Assembly: GCF_051262515.1 (NCBI RefSeq)
Contig: NZ_JBIMER010000004.1
Coordinates: 1-64,000, forward strand
Origin: Arthrobacter_N sp051262515
GTDB taxonomy: Bacteria > Actinomycetota > Actinomycetes > Actinomycetales > Micrococcaceae
Direction of reading: 5' to 3'
Length of the DNA stretch: 64,000 bases
Every line of letters begins with the position of its first letter. Within the stretch, counting starts at the first letter, position 1. The translations under genes were made by a program, and so were the position numbers. Below are positions 26,253 through 34,501 of this stretch, piece by piece. Under the pieces are notes generated by a model. The model did not search any database, was not told the origin of the DNA, and saw only the letters and a list, made by a program, of their open reading frames with translations.

Positions 26253-27203
26253 ATGTCCGTGCACGCACTGGACCATACGGATTACGGCACCGCAGACGTC
26301 GCCGGGTGGGACACGGGCGCCGCCGTCGGGACGGACACCACGCACGTGGCCCTGCGCAAGGCCCAACAACTGTGCGCGTTCCGGCTGAAGGTCGGACTGT
26401 TCTGCCGCAGCATGGGTCTGGCCACCTACTGGCGGGACGAGGTAATGGACTGGCGCCAGGCCGTGCCGGTGCACACGGGCCGGTTCTCCGACTACGCGCT
26501 CCGGCTCGGCACCCACGACCCCGACCGCCTGCTGCGCGCCGTCCACAGGCTTCCCGAACACCGCAAACTCGACGCCATCGTGGTGCACGAGGCGCCCGAC
26601 TTCACCGACCTCGAGTGGCGAATCCTGCGGGCCTCGCTCCGGACCCCCGTCTGCCCCGAAAACCACGTCGCCGGGCGCGTGTTCGCGTACTCGGACGTCG
26701 CGCAGGCCGACGCCGTGGCCGCCCCGTCCGTTCCCGCCAGCTTCCAGCCATGCTTCACGGACGACGCCGAGGACCTCGCCATGGACTGTGTCGTCGCGCT
26801 GCGGCGCGAGGGCTGGCGGAAGAGCGAGATCGCCGTCCTCACCACGGGACGGCGCCACCCGTACCACGAGGCGAACCTCCTGGACGCGGCCTCGCCGACC
26901 GCATACTGGGCCTCCTGCCACGCCGGCGACGAGGAGTTCTACGGACAGGTGCGCGAATTTCGCGGACTCGAGCGCCCCGCCGTCGTGCTGTGCGTGAACG
27001 GCTTCGACGACTCGGCCACCGCCGCCGAGCAGATGCGCGTCGGACTGTCCCGCGCGCGGAACCGCCTGGTCGTCGTCGGCAACCCCGCCGTCATCGACGC
27101 GGCCGCCGGCCGGGGAACGACGTCGGTGCTCGCCCGCGCGCTGCCGACCCGGGCGGCGCTCGCCCGGAGGCTGCCCCCTACGACAGCGACAGCGCGAAGC
27201 TGA
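26253..27203 (+). CDS. Degenerate SF1 helicase-like protein (ATPase-dead, no NERD domain)
   Basis: A 316-residue protein that aligns along most of its length with residues about 225-555 of the NERD helicase encoded at 49.6 kb: KVGLF, LDAIVVHEAPDF, AVLTTGRRHPYHEA, EEFYGQVREFRGLERPAVVL and QMRVGLSRARNRLVVVGNP all have direct counterparts. The NERD nuclease domain is absent. Walker A (GGAGSGKT in the paralogue) reads GAAVGTDT, losing the lysine, and Walker B DEAQD reads HEAPD. It therefore cannot hydrolyse ATP in the usual way. The frame is long and intact, with a strong AGGGGGA ribosome binding site, so it looks maintained and not decayed. It may act as a DNA-binding or regulatory subunit. Confidence 0.8.
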   Translation: MSVHALDHTDYGTADVAGWDTGAAVGTDTTHVALRKAQQLCAFRLKVGLFCRSMGLATYWRDEVMDWRQAVPVHTGRFSDYALRLGTHDPDRLLRAVHRLPEHRKLDAIVVHEAPDFTDLEWRILRASLRTPVCPENHVAGRVFAYSDVAQADAVAAPSVPASFQPCFTDDAEDLAMDCVVALRREGWRKSEIAVLTTGRRHPYHEANLLDAASPTAYWASCHAGDEEFYGQVREFRGLERPAVVLCVNGFDDSATAAEQMRVGLSRARNRLVVVGNPAVIDAAAGRGTTSVLARALPTRAALARRLPPTTATARS

Positions 27204-27975
27204 GGACGAAACCCGCCGTCGTGCTCAGGGCCACCGCGGGGCCGCCGTGCTCGTAGGCCTCCGGCATGAGGGTGTCGGCGAGCGAGGCGATCACGGCCCC
27301 GGCGGCGAACGCCAACGGCAGCGAAATGGTCTCCGGGTCGCTGCCGGAGAGCGGGCCGGCGCCGACCACGACCGCGGCGACCAGCAGCACCGCGCACACG
27401 GACCACAGGCCGACGACGCGTCCCGCCGATTTCCCCTGACTGCGCATCGAGGCCGCCCCGACGAGCGCCTCGGGCAGGTTGGAAACGAAGATGGCGGCCA
27501 GCAGGGCCAGTCCGCCGGTCCCCTCGGTCAGCGAGACGCCGAGCGCGATGTTCTCCGGGACGCCGTCCAGGGTCACGGCCGCGAGCAACGCCATGCCGGC
27601 CGCCCCGTGCGTGGACGCCTTGCCCGGGGCCTTCTCCTGGGCCGCCGCGTCCGTGTCCAGCTTCGCGCTGCCGTCGAACTCGTCGACGGGCGCGCCCTCG
27701 GTGGCCTCGCCGGGCTGCGCCAGCCGGTCCAGGAAGGCACTCAGAGCCGTGAACACCGCGGCGCCGGCCAGCAGGCCCAAGGCCGCCCGCCACATGCCGC
27801 CCTTCTCGTAGGCGTCGAGGAACAGTTCGAAGGTCAGCGCCGTAATCAGGGCACCGGCCGCGAACGCCAGCAGCATCGCCAACACGCGCTTGGGCAGCTC
27901 GAACCGGACACCAACCAGCGCCCCCAGCACTAACGCGCTGGAGGCGACCGCACCGAAAATCAGAGAGGATCCCAC
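27178..27975 (-). CDS. ZIP-family divalent metal transporter
   Basis: A 265-residue membrane protein with eight predicted helices and a cytoplasmic loop rich in acidic residues between helices 3 and 4. Metal-site helices read TLDGVPENIALG and VSNLPEAL, a variant of the classical HxxPEG pair with Asp and Asn in place of His and Gly. Zinc or another divalent metal is the likely substrate. GTG at 27975 follows TAATACT by 7 bases, a clean leaderless promoter. Its 3' end overlaps that of the convergent degenerate helicase by 26 bases. Confidence 0.82.
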   Translation of the reverse strand: MGSSLIFGAVASSALVLGALVGVRFELPKRVLAMLLAFAAGALITALTFELFLDAYEKGGMWRAALGLLAGAAVFTALSAFLDRLAQPGEATEGAPVDEFDGSAKLDTDAAAQEKAPGKASTHGAAGMALLAAVTLDGVPENIALGVSLTEGTGGLALLAAIFVSNLPEALVGAASMRSQGKSAGRVVGLWSVCAVLLVAAVVVGAGPLSGSDPETISLPLAFAAGAVIASLADTLMPEAYEHGGPAVALSTTAGFVLSFALSLS

Positions 27976-28180
27976 GGCGCCCAGTATTAACCGGAGCGGT
28001 TGCCGGCCGCAATGGGTGGACTGTTGCCGGCCGCCGTGGATGGACGATCGCCTGCCGGATGGGTGGACTGGACGCCCCTCTTCCCTTGCGGGACCACCCC
28101 CACGACTGTTAGGCCTAGTAGAAGGGCCGAAACAGCAACTACGCGGGAGCGCGGCGCTCTCCCCCGACCAAGGAGCAACC

Positions 28181-30487
28181 GTGACCAGAAGCGACCCGTC
28201 CGTCGAGGAACCCGACGAGAGGAACATCGAGGTCGAGGACCACCCCAAATCATGGGTGGCGGGACTGCCGGGCGTCTACCACTCCATGCAGCCGGCCCTG
28301 AAGCACATGGGCCCGGTGCGCACGGCGAAGACCGTCATGAAGATGAACCAGAAGGACGGCTTCGACTGCCCCAGCTGCGCCTGGCCCGACCCCCACAAAC
28401 GCAAGGCGTTCGAGTTCTGCGAGAACGGTGCCAAGGCCGTCACCTGGGAGGCCACGCCCGTGGTCATCGACTCGGACTTCTGGGCCGAACACCCCGTGAG
28501 CGAACTCCGGCAACGCTCCGAATACTGGCTTGGCATGCAGGGCCGGCTCACCGAGCCCGTGCACAAGCCGGCCGGGGAAGACCATTACCGGCCGATCTCC
28601 TGGGACGGCGCCATCCGCATTCTGGCGGACAAGCTCAAGTCCCTGGACTCCCCCGATCAGGCCGCGTTCTACACGAGCGGCCGCACCTCCAACGAGGCCG
28701 CCTTCCTCTGGCAGCTGTTCGTCCGCGGCTACGGCACCAACAACCTGCCGGACTGCTCCAACATGTGCCACGAATCCTCCGGAGTCGGCATGGGAGAGAC
28801 CATCGGCGTCGGCAAGGCCACGGTCACGTTCGAGGACTTCGCCAACGCGGACCTCATCATCGTCATGGGCCAGAACCCGGGCACCAACCACCCGCGGATG
28901 CTCACCGAGCTGGAAGCCTGCAAGGAGAACGGCGGGAGCATCGTCGCGGTCAACCCGATGCCCGAGGCCGGCCTGCGCCGGTACAAGAACCCGCAGAAGG
29001 TCAAGGGCATCATCGGCCACGGCACCGACCTGGCCGACCAGTTCCTGCACATCCGGCTCGGCGGAGACATTGCCCTGCTGCAGGCCGTCACCAAGCGCGT
29101 ATTCGACGCCGAGGACCGCAACCCCGGGACCGTCCTGGACCACGCGTTCCTGGCCGAACACTGCGAGGGGCTCGAGGAGCTCCGGGCGCACCTCGCCAAC
29201 GTCGACGAGGCCGAGGTCCTGCGCGCCACCGGGTTGCGGGCCTGGGAAATCGACGAACTCGCCGAGCGTTACATCGCCTCGGAGAAGACCATCATCACGT
29301 GGGCCATGGGCATCACCCAGCAGAAGCAGGGGGTCGCGACCATCAAGGAGATGATCAACCTGCTCCTGCTGCGCGGAAACATCGGAAAGCCGGGCGCCGG
29401 CGCGTCTCCGATCCGCGGCCACAGCAACGTCCAGGGCGACCGCACCATGGGCATCTGGGAGCAGATGCCGCCCGCGTTCATGGATGCCCTCGGCCGTGAA
29501 TTCGCGTTCGATCCGCCCCGGGAACACGGCGCCGACTCCATCGCCACGATCCGCGGCATGCGCGACGGGAAGATCAAGGTCCTGGCCGCGCTCGGCGGCA
29601 ACCTGGTCGCCGCCATCTCCGACACCCACGTGGCCGAGGCCGCCGTGGAGCAGACCGAGCTGACGGTCCAGATCTCCACCAAGCTCAACCGCTCGCACAC
29701 CGTCGTCGGCGACGAGGCGCTGATCCTCCCGACCATGGGCCGCACGGAGATCGACGTCCAGGAGTCCGGACCGCAGTTCGTGTCCGTCGAGGACACGGTC
29801 TGCGCCGTCCACCCCTCGGCCGGAAGCGTCGAACCGGTCTCCCACAAGCTCCTGTCCGAACCGGCCATCGTCAGCCGCATCGCAGACGCCGTTCTGGGCG
29901 ACAAGATCGCCGCGGACTGGCGGGGCTTCGAGAAGAACTACGACCGCATCCGAGACCATATCTCCCGCGTGGTGCCCGGCTGTGAGAACTACAACACCCG
30001 GATCCGCCAGGAGGGTGGCTTCATCCTGGCGCACGGACCCCGTGACTCGCGCACGTTCCCCACGCCCTCGGGCAAGGCCATCCTGACGGTCAACCACCTC
30101 GAACCCCTCGAGGCGCCGCCGGGCACGCTGATCCTGCAGACACTGCGCTCACACGACCAGTTCAACACCACGATCTACGGCCACAACGACCGCTACCGCG
30201 GCGTCCGGAAGGGCCGCGACGTCGTCTTCGTCAACCCCGCGGACATGGCCGAGCTGCGCCTCGTGGACGGCGGCTTCGTGGACGTGCGCGGAGTCCACGA
30301 CGACGGCGTCGAGCGAGTCCTGCCCGCGTACCGGGTCGTCGCGTATCCGACGGCGCGCGGCTGCGTGGCGGCCTACTACCCCGAGGCGAACGCCCTGGTG
30401 CCCCTCGACGCCGTCGTCGACGGCAGCAACACGCCCGTCTCGAAGGCAGTGATCGTGAAGTTGGAGCCCGTGGAGGCGCCGGCGTAG
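28181..30487 (+). CDS. YdeP/FdhF-type molybdopterin oxidoreductase
   Basis: A 768-residue molybdoenzyme of the DMSO reductase superfamily, YdeP branch: an N-terminal cluster FDCPSCAWPDPHKRKAFEFC, then AAFYTSGRTSNEAAFLWQLF, IIVMGQNPGTNHPRML, the molybdopterin-binding GNIGKPGAGASPIRGHSNVQ, and a C-terminal molydopterin dinucleotide-binding domain (LRSHDQFNTTIYGHNDRYRG). YdeP proteins are linked to acid resistance in enterobacteria, and their substrate is unknown. GTG start with AAGGAG five bases before. No fdhD or cofactor gene lies adjacent. Confidence 0.9.
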   Translation: MTRSDPSVEEPDERNIEVEDHPKSWVAGLPGVYHSMQPALKHMGPVRTAKTVMKMNQKDGFDCPSCAWPDPHKRKAFEFCENGAKAVTWEATPVVIDSDFWAEHPVSELRQRSEYWLGMQGRLTEPVHKPAGEDHYRPISWDGAIRILADKLKSLDSPDQAAFYTSGRTSNEAAFLWQLFVRGYGTNNLPDCSNMCHESSGVGMGETIGVGKATVTFEDFANADLIIVMGQNPGTNHPRMLTELEACKENGGSIVAVNPMPEAGLRRYKNPQKVKGIIGHGTDLADQFLHIRLGGDIALLQAVTKRVFDAEDRNPGTVLDHAFLAEHCEGLEELRAHLANVDEAEVLRATGLRAWEIDELAERYIASEKTIITWAMGITQQKQGVATIKEMINLLLLRGNIGKPGAGASPIRGHSNVQGDRTMGIWEQMPPAFMDALGREFAFDPPREHGADSIATIRGMRDGKIKVLAALGGNLVAAISDTHVAEAAVEQTELTVQISTKLNRSHTVVGDEALILPTMGRTEIDVQESGPQFVSVEDTVCAVHPSAGSVEPVSHKLLSEPAIVSRIADAVLGDKIAADWRGFEKNYDRIRDHISRVVPGCENYNTRIRQEGGFILAHGPRDSRTFPTPSGKAILTVNHLEPLEAPPGTLILQTLRSHDQFNTTIYGHNDRYRGVRKGRDVVFVNPADMAELRLVDGGFVDVRGVHDDGVERVLPAYRVVAYPTARGCVAAYYPEANALVPLDAVVDGSNTPVSKAVIVKLEPVEAPA

Positions 30488-30514
30488 GCGCGCGACTCCA
30501 AGCTCCCCTCCCCA

Positions 30515-30574
30515 ACCACGCGAAGTGGACATTTCCTCGCTTTATAACGGTAGGAAATGTCCACTTCGCGTGGT
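30515..30574. terminator. Long perfect inverted repeat between convergent genes
   Basis: Arms at 30515-30537 and 30552-30574 are 23 bases each and perfectly complementary, around a 14-base loop with TTTATA. The stem contains AAGTGGAC, close to the AAGTGGCGGAC of the hairpin at 34401. It is long for a terminator and has no T-run, but the place between two convergent stops fits bidirectional termination. Confidence 0.75.
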
Positions 30575-30588
30575 GTGGGTGGGGGTGG

Positions 30589-31878
30589 CTAGGTCACCGC
30601 GTGGCGGGTCCGGAACTCCTCGGCGTCCCAGGCCCGCGTGTCCAAGACATCGCGCAGGGCCTCGACCGCGTCCCACACGTCCACGTGGGACGTGTACAGC
30701 GGCGTCACGCCGAAGCGGAGCACCTCCGGCTCGCGGTAGTCCCCGATCACGCCGCGGGCGATCAGCGCGCTCATCACCGCGTACCCCTCGGGGTGCCGGA
30801 AGCTGACGTGGCTGCCGCGCTCGGCGTGGGAGCGCGGGGTCACCAGCTCCAGCGGATGCGCCGCGCAGCGCGCCTCGACGAGTCCGATGAACAGGTCGGT
30901 CAGCGCCAGCGACTTCGCCCGGACCTGGCCCATGTCCGCGTCCAGCGAGACGTCCAGCCCGGTCTCGACCATGGCCAGGCTCGTCACGGGCTGGGTTCCG
31001 CACAGAAAACGGTTGATGTTCGACGCCGGTGCGTACGCGTCCGCCATGGCGAACGGCTTCGCGTGCGACCACCACCCGGACAAGGGCTGCCAGAACCGCT
31101 CCTGGTGCCGGGCGTTGACCCAAATGAATGCTGGCGAGCCCGGCCCACCATTGAGGTACTTGTACGTGCAGCCGACCGCGAAATCGGCCTCGGCCGCGTT
31201 CAGGTCCACCGGAACGGCGCCAGCCGCGTGGGCGAGGTCCCAGATCACCAGCGCACCGGCGTCGTTCGCCTGGCGGGTGACCGCCGGCAAGTCCCACATG
31301 GAACCGGTGCGGTAGTTCACGTGCGAGAGGGAGACGACGGCGACGGAACCGTCCAGCGCCGCCTCCAACGGGAGTGCGTCGTCGACCAGGCGGACCTCGT
31401 AGCGGGTCCCCGTCTCCTCGGCCACGGAGTTGAGGAAGTCGCTGATGCCCTCGGCGATGTAGATGTCCGTCGGGAAGTTGTCGCGCTCGGTAAGGATGAC
31501 CCTGCGCTGCGGCGCGTCCACCTGCTGGATGCGCACGGCGGAGGCGAGCGCCTTGAAGAGGTTCAGGCTGGTGGTGTCCGTGACCACGGTTTCGCCGTCG
31601 CGACCGCCGATCAGACGGGCGAGCTTGTCACCCAGGCGCGCGGGGAGGTCGAACCAGCCGGCCGTGTTCCAGCTGCGGATCAGGCCCTTGCCCCAGTCCT
31701 CGGCGACGATTTGCGTGGCGCGCTCCAGCGCCCCGACCGGGAGCGCGCCGAGCGAGTTCCCGTCCAAATACACGACGCCGTCCGGCAACACGAAGCGCTC
31801 CCGAAACGCGCGCAGCGGATCCGTCCGGTCGGCGGCCTCGCAGGCCGTGCGGTCGGTGGGCCGAATCGTCTTCGTCAT
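30589..31878 (-). CDS. kynU: Kynureninase
   Basis: A 429-residue PLP enzyme that splits kynurenine into anthranilate and alanine. Diagnostic segments are VYLDGNSLGALP, RDNFPTDIYIAEGI, LSHVNYRTGSMWDLPAVTRQ, VIWDLAHAAGAVPVDLN, and the cofactor lysine K240 in CTYKYLNGGPGSPAF. The ATG at 31878 begins 4 bases after the upstream gene's stop, so the two are co-transcribed. The usual tryptophan 2,3-dioxygenase gene is not next to it, and the upstream gene is not a dioxygenase. Confidence 0.96.
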   Translation of the reverse strand: MTKTIRPTDRTACEAADRTDPLRAFRERFVLPDGVVYLDGNSLGALPVGALERATQIVAEDWGKGLIRSWNTAGWFDLPARLGDKLARLIGGRDGETVVTDTTSLNLFKALASAVRIQQVDAPQRRVILTERDNFPTDIYIAEGISDFLNSVAEETGTRYEVRLVDDALPLEAALDGSVAVVSLSHVNYRTGSMWDLPAVTRQANDAGALVIWDLAHAAGAVPVDLNAAEADFAVGCTYKYLNGGPGSPAFIWVNARHQERFWQPLSGWWSHAKPFAMADAYAPASNINRFLCGTQPVTSLAMVETGLDVSLDADMGQVRAKSLALTDLFIGLVEARCAAHPLELVTPRSHAERGSHVSFRHPEGYAVMSALIARGVIGDYREPEVLRFGVTPLYTSHVDVWDAVEALRDVLDTRAWDAEEFRTRHAVT

Positions 31879-31882
31879 GTGC

Positions 31883-32680
31883 TCAGTCAACCAGCCCCGC
31901 GAACTCGTCGGCGACCAACCTGCCGATCTTCCGTCCGGCGGCATCGAACGCCGGGTGCAGGTCCACGGGTGCCTCGTCGCGGCGGTACACGCGGCCGGCG
32001 TCGTCCAGCAGGCACGCCACCTCGCCGTTGCGCTGGACCGCCCAGAAGCGGTGCGCGGCGTCGTCCGGCTGGCCGCCGCTCCCGCCGCCGTCCTCGCCGT
32101 CGGGGTGGTTGCCGGGCTGGCCGCCGCCGGGGTGGTTGCCGGGCTGGCCGCCGCCGAGGCTCCGGCGTCGTTCCTCCGCGCCGGGAAAGTCGGCGAAGAG
32201 GTGCTCGGCGGGTCGGTGGCCCGGCCCGATGGCCAGGGCCGAGCGCACCTCGCACGGCCGCGTGGACGTCGATCCGCCCGCGACCAGCGCGGTAACGATC
32301 CGGTAGGTCAACAGCGGCCCGGCGGTGCGCAACGACCGCTGCGGGGCGGGCAGCCCCGCGGCCTGCTCGAGTTCCAGGACGGTCCCCAGCGCCGGCGACG
32401 TGAAGACGCGCGACCACTCGACGCTGAGGTCGGGAGCGCTGCCGTCCTCCCCGACGGTCAGGTCCCCCGCCCGGTTAATGTCGATCGTGCGGACGCCACG
32501 AACCTCGTCGAAGAGGCCGAGACTGTCCCGGGGACCGTCGCCGGAGGCTCGCGGGCCGTCACGCCACTCGTGGATCGCCAGTCTGGCGTGCCGGCGGCAC
32601 AGCTCCGTGGCGATCCACCAGCTCCGGGCGTTGACCAGCCAATAGTCGTACGTCTTGCTGTTTTCGGTATGCGTCGCCAT
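31883..32680 (-). CDS. Conserved actinobacterial protein, unknown, upstream of kynU
   Basis: A 265-residue soluble protein. The N-terminus (YWLVNARSWWIATELCRRHA) and the rest of the first 100 residues weakly recall the TY-Chap2/YbjN-type putative peptide chaperones of actinobacteria, but I would not rely on this. A Gly/Pro/Gln/His-rich insertion (about residues 175-195) comes from a duplicated 27-base unit. The C-terminus (GEVACLLDDAGRVYRRDEAP, VDLHPAFDAAGRKIGRLV) looks folded. It is the first gene of a two-gene unit with kynureninase. It has no catalytic motif that I recognise and is not a tryptophan dioxygenase. Confidence 0.6.
   Translation of the reverse strand: MATHTENSKTYDYWLVNARSWWIATELCRRHARLAIHEWRDGPRASGDGPRDSLGLFDEVRGVRTIDINRAGDLTVGEDGSAPDLSVEWSRVFTSPALGTVLELEQAAGLPAPQRSLRTAGPLLTYRIVTALVAGGSTSTRPCEVRSALAIGPGHRPAEHLFADFPGAEERRRSLGGGQPGNHPGGGQPGNHPDGEDGGGSGGQPDDAAHRFWAVQRNGEVACLLDDAGRVYRRDEAPVDLHPAFDAAGRKIGRLVADEFAGLVD
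32102..32155 (+). repeat. 27-base tandem duplication inside a coding region
   Basis: Two identical 27-base units (32102-32128 and 32129-32155) lie in frame in the gene upstream of kynU and encode repeated GGGQPGNHP. Partial copies flank them, so the copy number could vary by slippage. Confidence 0.85.
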
Positions 32681-32830
32681 GAAACCATCCTGCCTCTCAT
32701 CACGGACGGGCGATAGGAAAAACTTGTTCGGCGCATCGAACCGGTCGGGCTCGCCACGCGTCCTAGTGAGTGACACGAGAACTAGGCGCTCAAGGGGCGG
32801 GGTGCGCGGGCGAGGAGACCGGAGTACACC

Positions 32831-33412
32831 ATGCACACCACCATCACCGAGCGGGCGTCGTTCCTCGACCGTCCCATGTCCGAACAGTCCACCCGGAAGT
32901 TCGTCGGTGGGCTGGTTCTGGTGGCCCTGACCGCCTGGGGCCTCACCGTTTACCTTTCGACCCAGGTCGCGGTCGACAACACGACCCATCTCGTGGCGCT
33001 GGCGGTCCACATCGTGTCCATGGCCGCGGCCTTCGGCGTGGTCCTGCTGGTGGACTGGCACGGGTTCCTCTGGCTGCTGCGCCGGCGGCGGCTCAGCGAA
33101 ACCATACGGCTGGACGGCGCCGCCACCCCGCTGATCTGGGGCGGGCTGGGCGGCATGATGGTCAGCGGCGTTTTCCTCAGCCCCGACCTGACGTCCGGGC
33201 TGACGGTGACCAAGCTGGCCGCCGTACTGATTCTGACGGTCAACGGGATCCTGCTCATTCCCCTGATGCGGCGGCTGGTGCAACTCCCGCCGACGACGAC
33301 GTTCGGCGGCCTCCCTATGGGTCAGCGCATCCACATGCTGCTCGGGGCGTCCATTTCGCAGGCCGCCTGGTGGACGGCCATCCTCGTGGGGTTCGTGAAC
33401 GCGTCCTCGTAG
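32831..33412 (+). CDS. Membrane protein, unknown
   Basis: A 193-residue protein with about five hydrophobic helices (near 25-45, 55-77, 98-115, 122-142 and 168-190) and a positively charged segment (LLRRRRLSE) after the second. No catalytic motif or known family is recognised. The ATG at 32831 is preceded by GGAG at 32816-32819 at the edge of the useful distance. It is transcribed away from the kynU unit and is probably monocistronic. Confidence 0.7.
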   Translation: MHTTITERASFLDRPMSEQSTRKFVGGLVLVALTAWGLTVYLSTQVAVDNTTHLVALAVHIVSMAAAFGVVLLVDWHGFLWLLRRRRLSETIRLDGAATPLIWGGLGGMMVSGVFLSPDLTSGLTVTKLAAVLILTVNGILLIPLMRRLVQLPPTTTFGGLPMGQRIHMLLGASISQAAWWTAILVGFVNASS

Positions 33413-33419
33413 GGCCAAA

Positions 33420-33442
33420 CTGTCCCCGGCCCGTGGTGTTCT
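33420..33442 (+). promoter_or_regulatory. CCAAA-TGTC motif, copy A
   Basis: CTGTCCCCG, 8 bases, TGTTCT, preceded by CCAAA. It shares sequence and spacing with the motifs near 45999 and 51329. It ends about 30 bases before the next start codon, so it may be that gene's promoter. Confidence 0.4.
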
Positions 33443-33472
33443 GGTGGTGTCGCCACGAAAGGGGGACACGAG

Positions 33473-33724
33473 ATGCCGCCGCAAGGGCGCCCGGGCGAGC
33501 GTTCCCGTCCCATGCCCGCCCCGTCCGGTCGCGGGACCGGAGCACTGCCGGCCCACGCGCCCACTCCGCAAGCCCACGCAAGGGTGCTGCCGGCGCACGC
33601 GACGCTCATGGAGCTGCGGACCGCCGGCTGGACCCTTGCGGACGTTGCCGACACCTACCTGGTGTCCGCGGAGGAGGTACGGAATGCGCTGGTCGCCGGC
33701 CATCCGCGCCAGCCGGCGACGTAG
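33473..33724 (+). CDS. Small HTH-like protein, unknown
   Basis: An 83-residue protein. The first 45 residues are Pro/Ala/Arg-rich and probably disordered. The last 35 (LMELRTAGWTLADVADTYLV, SAEEVRNALVAG) read like a helix-turn-helix of the type seen in short regulators and invertases. Its start lies about 30 bases after the shared CCAAA-TGTC motif. No family is assigned. Confidence 0.5.
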   Translation: MPPQGRPGERSRPMPAPSGRGTGALPAHAPTPQAHARVLPAHATLMELRTAGWTLADVADTYLVSAEEVRNALVAGHPRQPAT

Positions 33725-33867
33725 CGTCGCAGCGGGCATAAGCACTTGTCAAACCGCAACAATCAACCTCTCGATATTCCGCTCCGATGCTCCTACCATG
33801 CAGCTATAGGTCGATTTCGCTCGACAGTCGGCCCCCGCCGGGGGCGGATATTGATGAGGAGAGCACG

Positions 33868-34335
33868 ATGACAACGGCAGGTCACATCAGCGGCCGCACG
33901 GCCCACAGGTCAAACGTTCAGACGGCCTCCCTCGCCGTCGGCGCCGTATTCCTTTTGGTTGGTCTCCTGGGCTTCATCCCGGGCGTCACCACCAACTACG
34001 ACCAGCTCTCCGTGGCTGGCCACACCTCGGAGGCCATGCTCTTCGGGGTCTTCCAGGTTTCGATCCTCCACAACATCGTTCACCTGTTGTTCGGTGCGGC
34101 GGGCGTGGCGATGGCCAAGACGGACTCGGGGTCGCGCAACTTCCTCATTTGGGGCGGCGCCGTCTACCTGGTCCTGTGGATCTACGGCTTGGTTGTCCCG
34201 CATGAGAGCGCCGCGAACTTCGTTCCCGTGAACATGGCGGACAACTGGCTGCATCTGGTCCTCGGTGTCGGCATGATCGCGCTGGGTGTCGTGTTGACGC
34301 GCGACCACACGTCGCACCGGCACAGCAAAACCTGA
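33868..34335 (+). CDS. DUF4383 membrane protein
   Basis: A 155-residue protein with four membrane helices. FGVFQVSILHNIVHLLFGAA and VNMADNWLHLVLGVGMIALG carry conserved His residues typical of DUF4383, a widespread actinobacterial family of unknown function. GAGGAG lies 6 bases before the ATG. It is followed by a strong hairpin terminator and is monocistronic. Confidence 0.88.
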   Translation: MTTAGHISGRTAHRSNVQTASLAVGAVFLLVGLLGFIPGVTTNYDQLSVAGHTSEAMLFGVFQVSILHNIVHLLFGAAGVAMAKTDSGSRNFLIWGGAVYLVLWIYGLVVPHESAANFVPVNMADNWLHLVLGVGMIALGVVLTRDHTSHRHSKT

Positions 34336-34400
34336 GGCCGTTCGACCTGACGCCAAGGAACACCCATACGCCCATCGCTTGACGCGCTAGCGTTAACGCG

Positions 34401-34439
34401 CCAAGTGGCGGACCACCGTTCGCGTGGTCCGCCACTTGG
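34401..34439. terminator. Bidirectional hairpin terminator
   Basis: CCAAGTGGCGGACCAC (34401-34416) pairs perfectly with GTGGTCCGCCACTTGG (34424-34439) over 16 bases with a 7-base loop. It lies between convergent genes. Confidence 0.88.
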
Positions 34440-34501
34440 TTGCATGAGGGGCTCGTTTCACCCCTTTGCGTGGGGCTTGAATGCCCCAGCGTGAAGGGCT
34501 A

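Noticed and set aside
31883..32680. Tryptophan 2,3-dioxygenase upstream of kynureninase
   Set aside because: The position suggests it, but the protein has none of the heme-dioxygenase motifs and contains a Gly/Pro-rich insertion.
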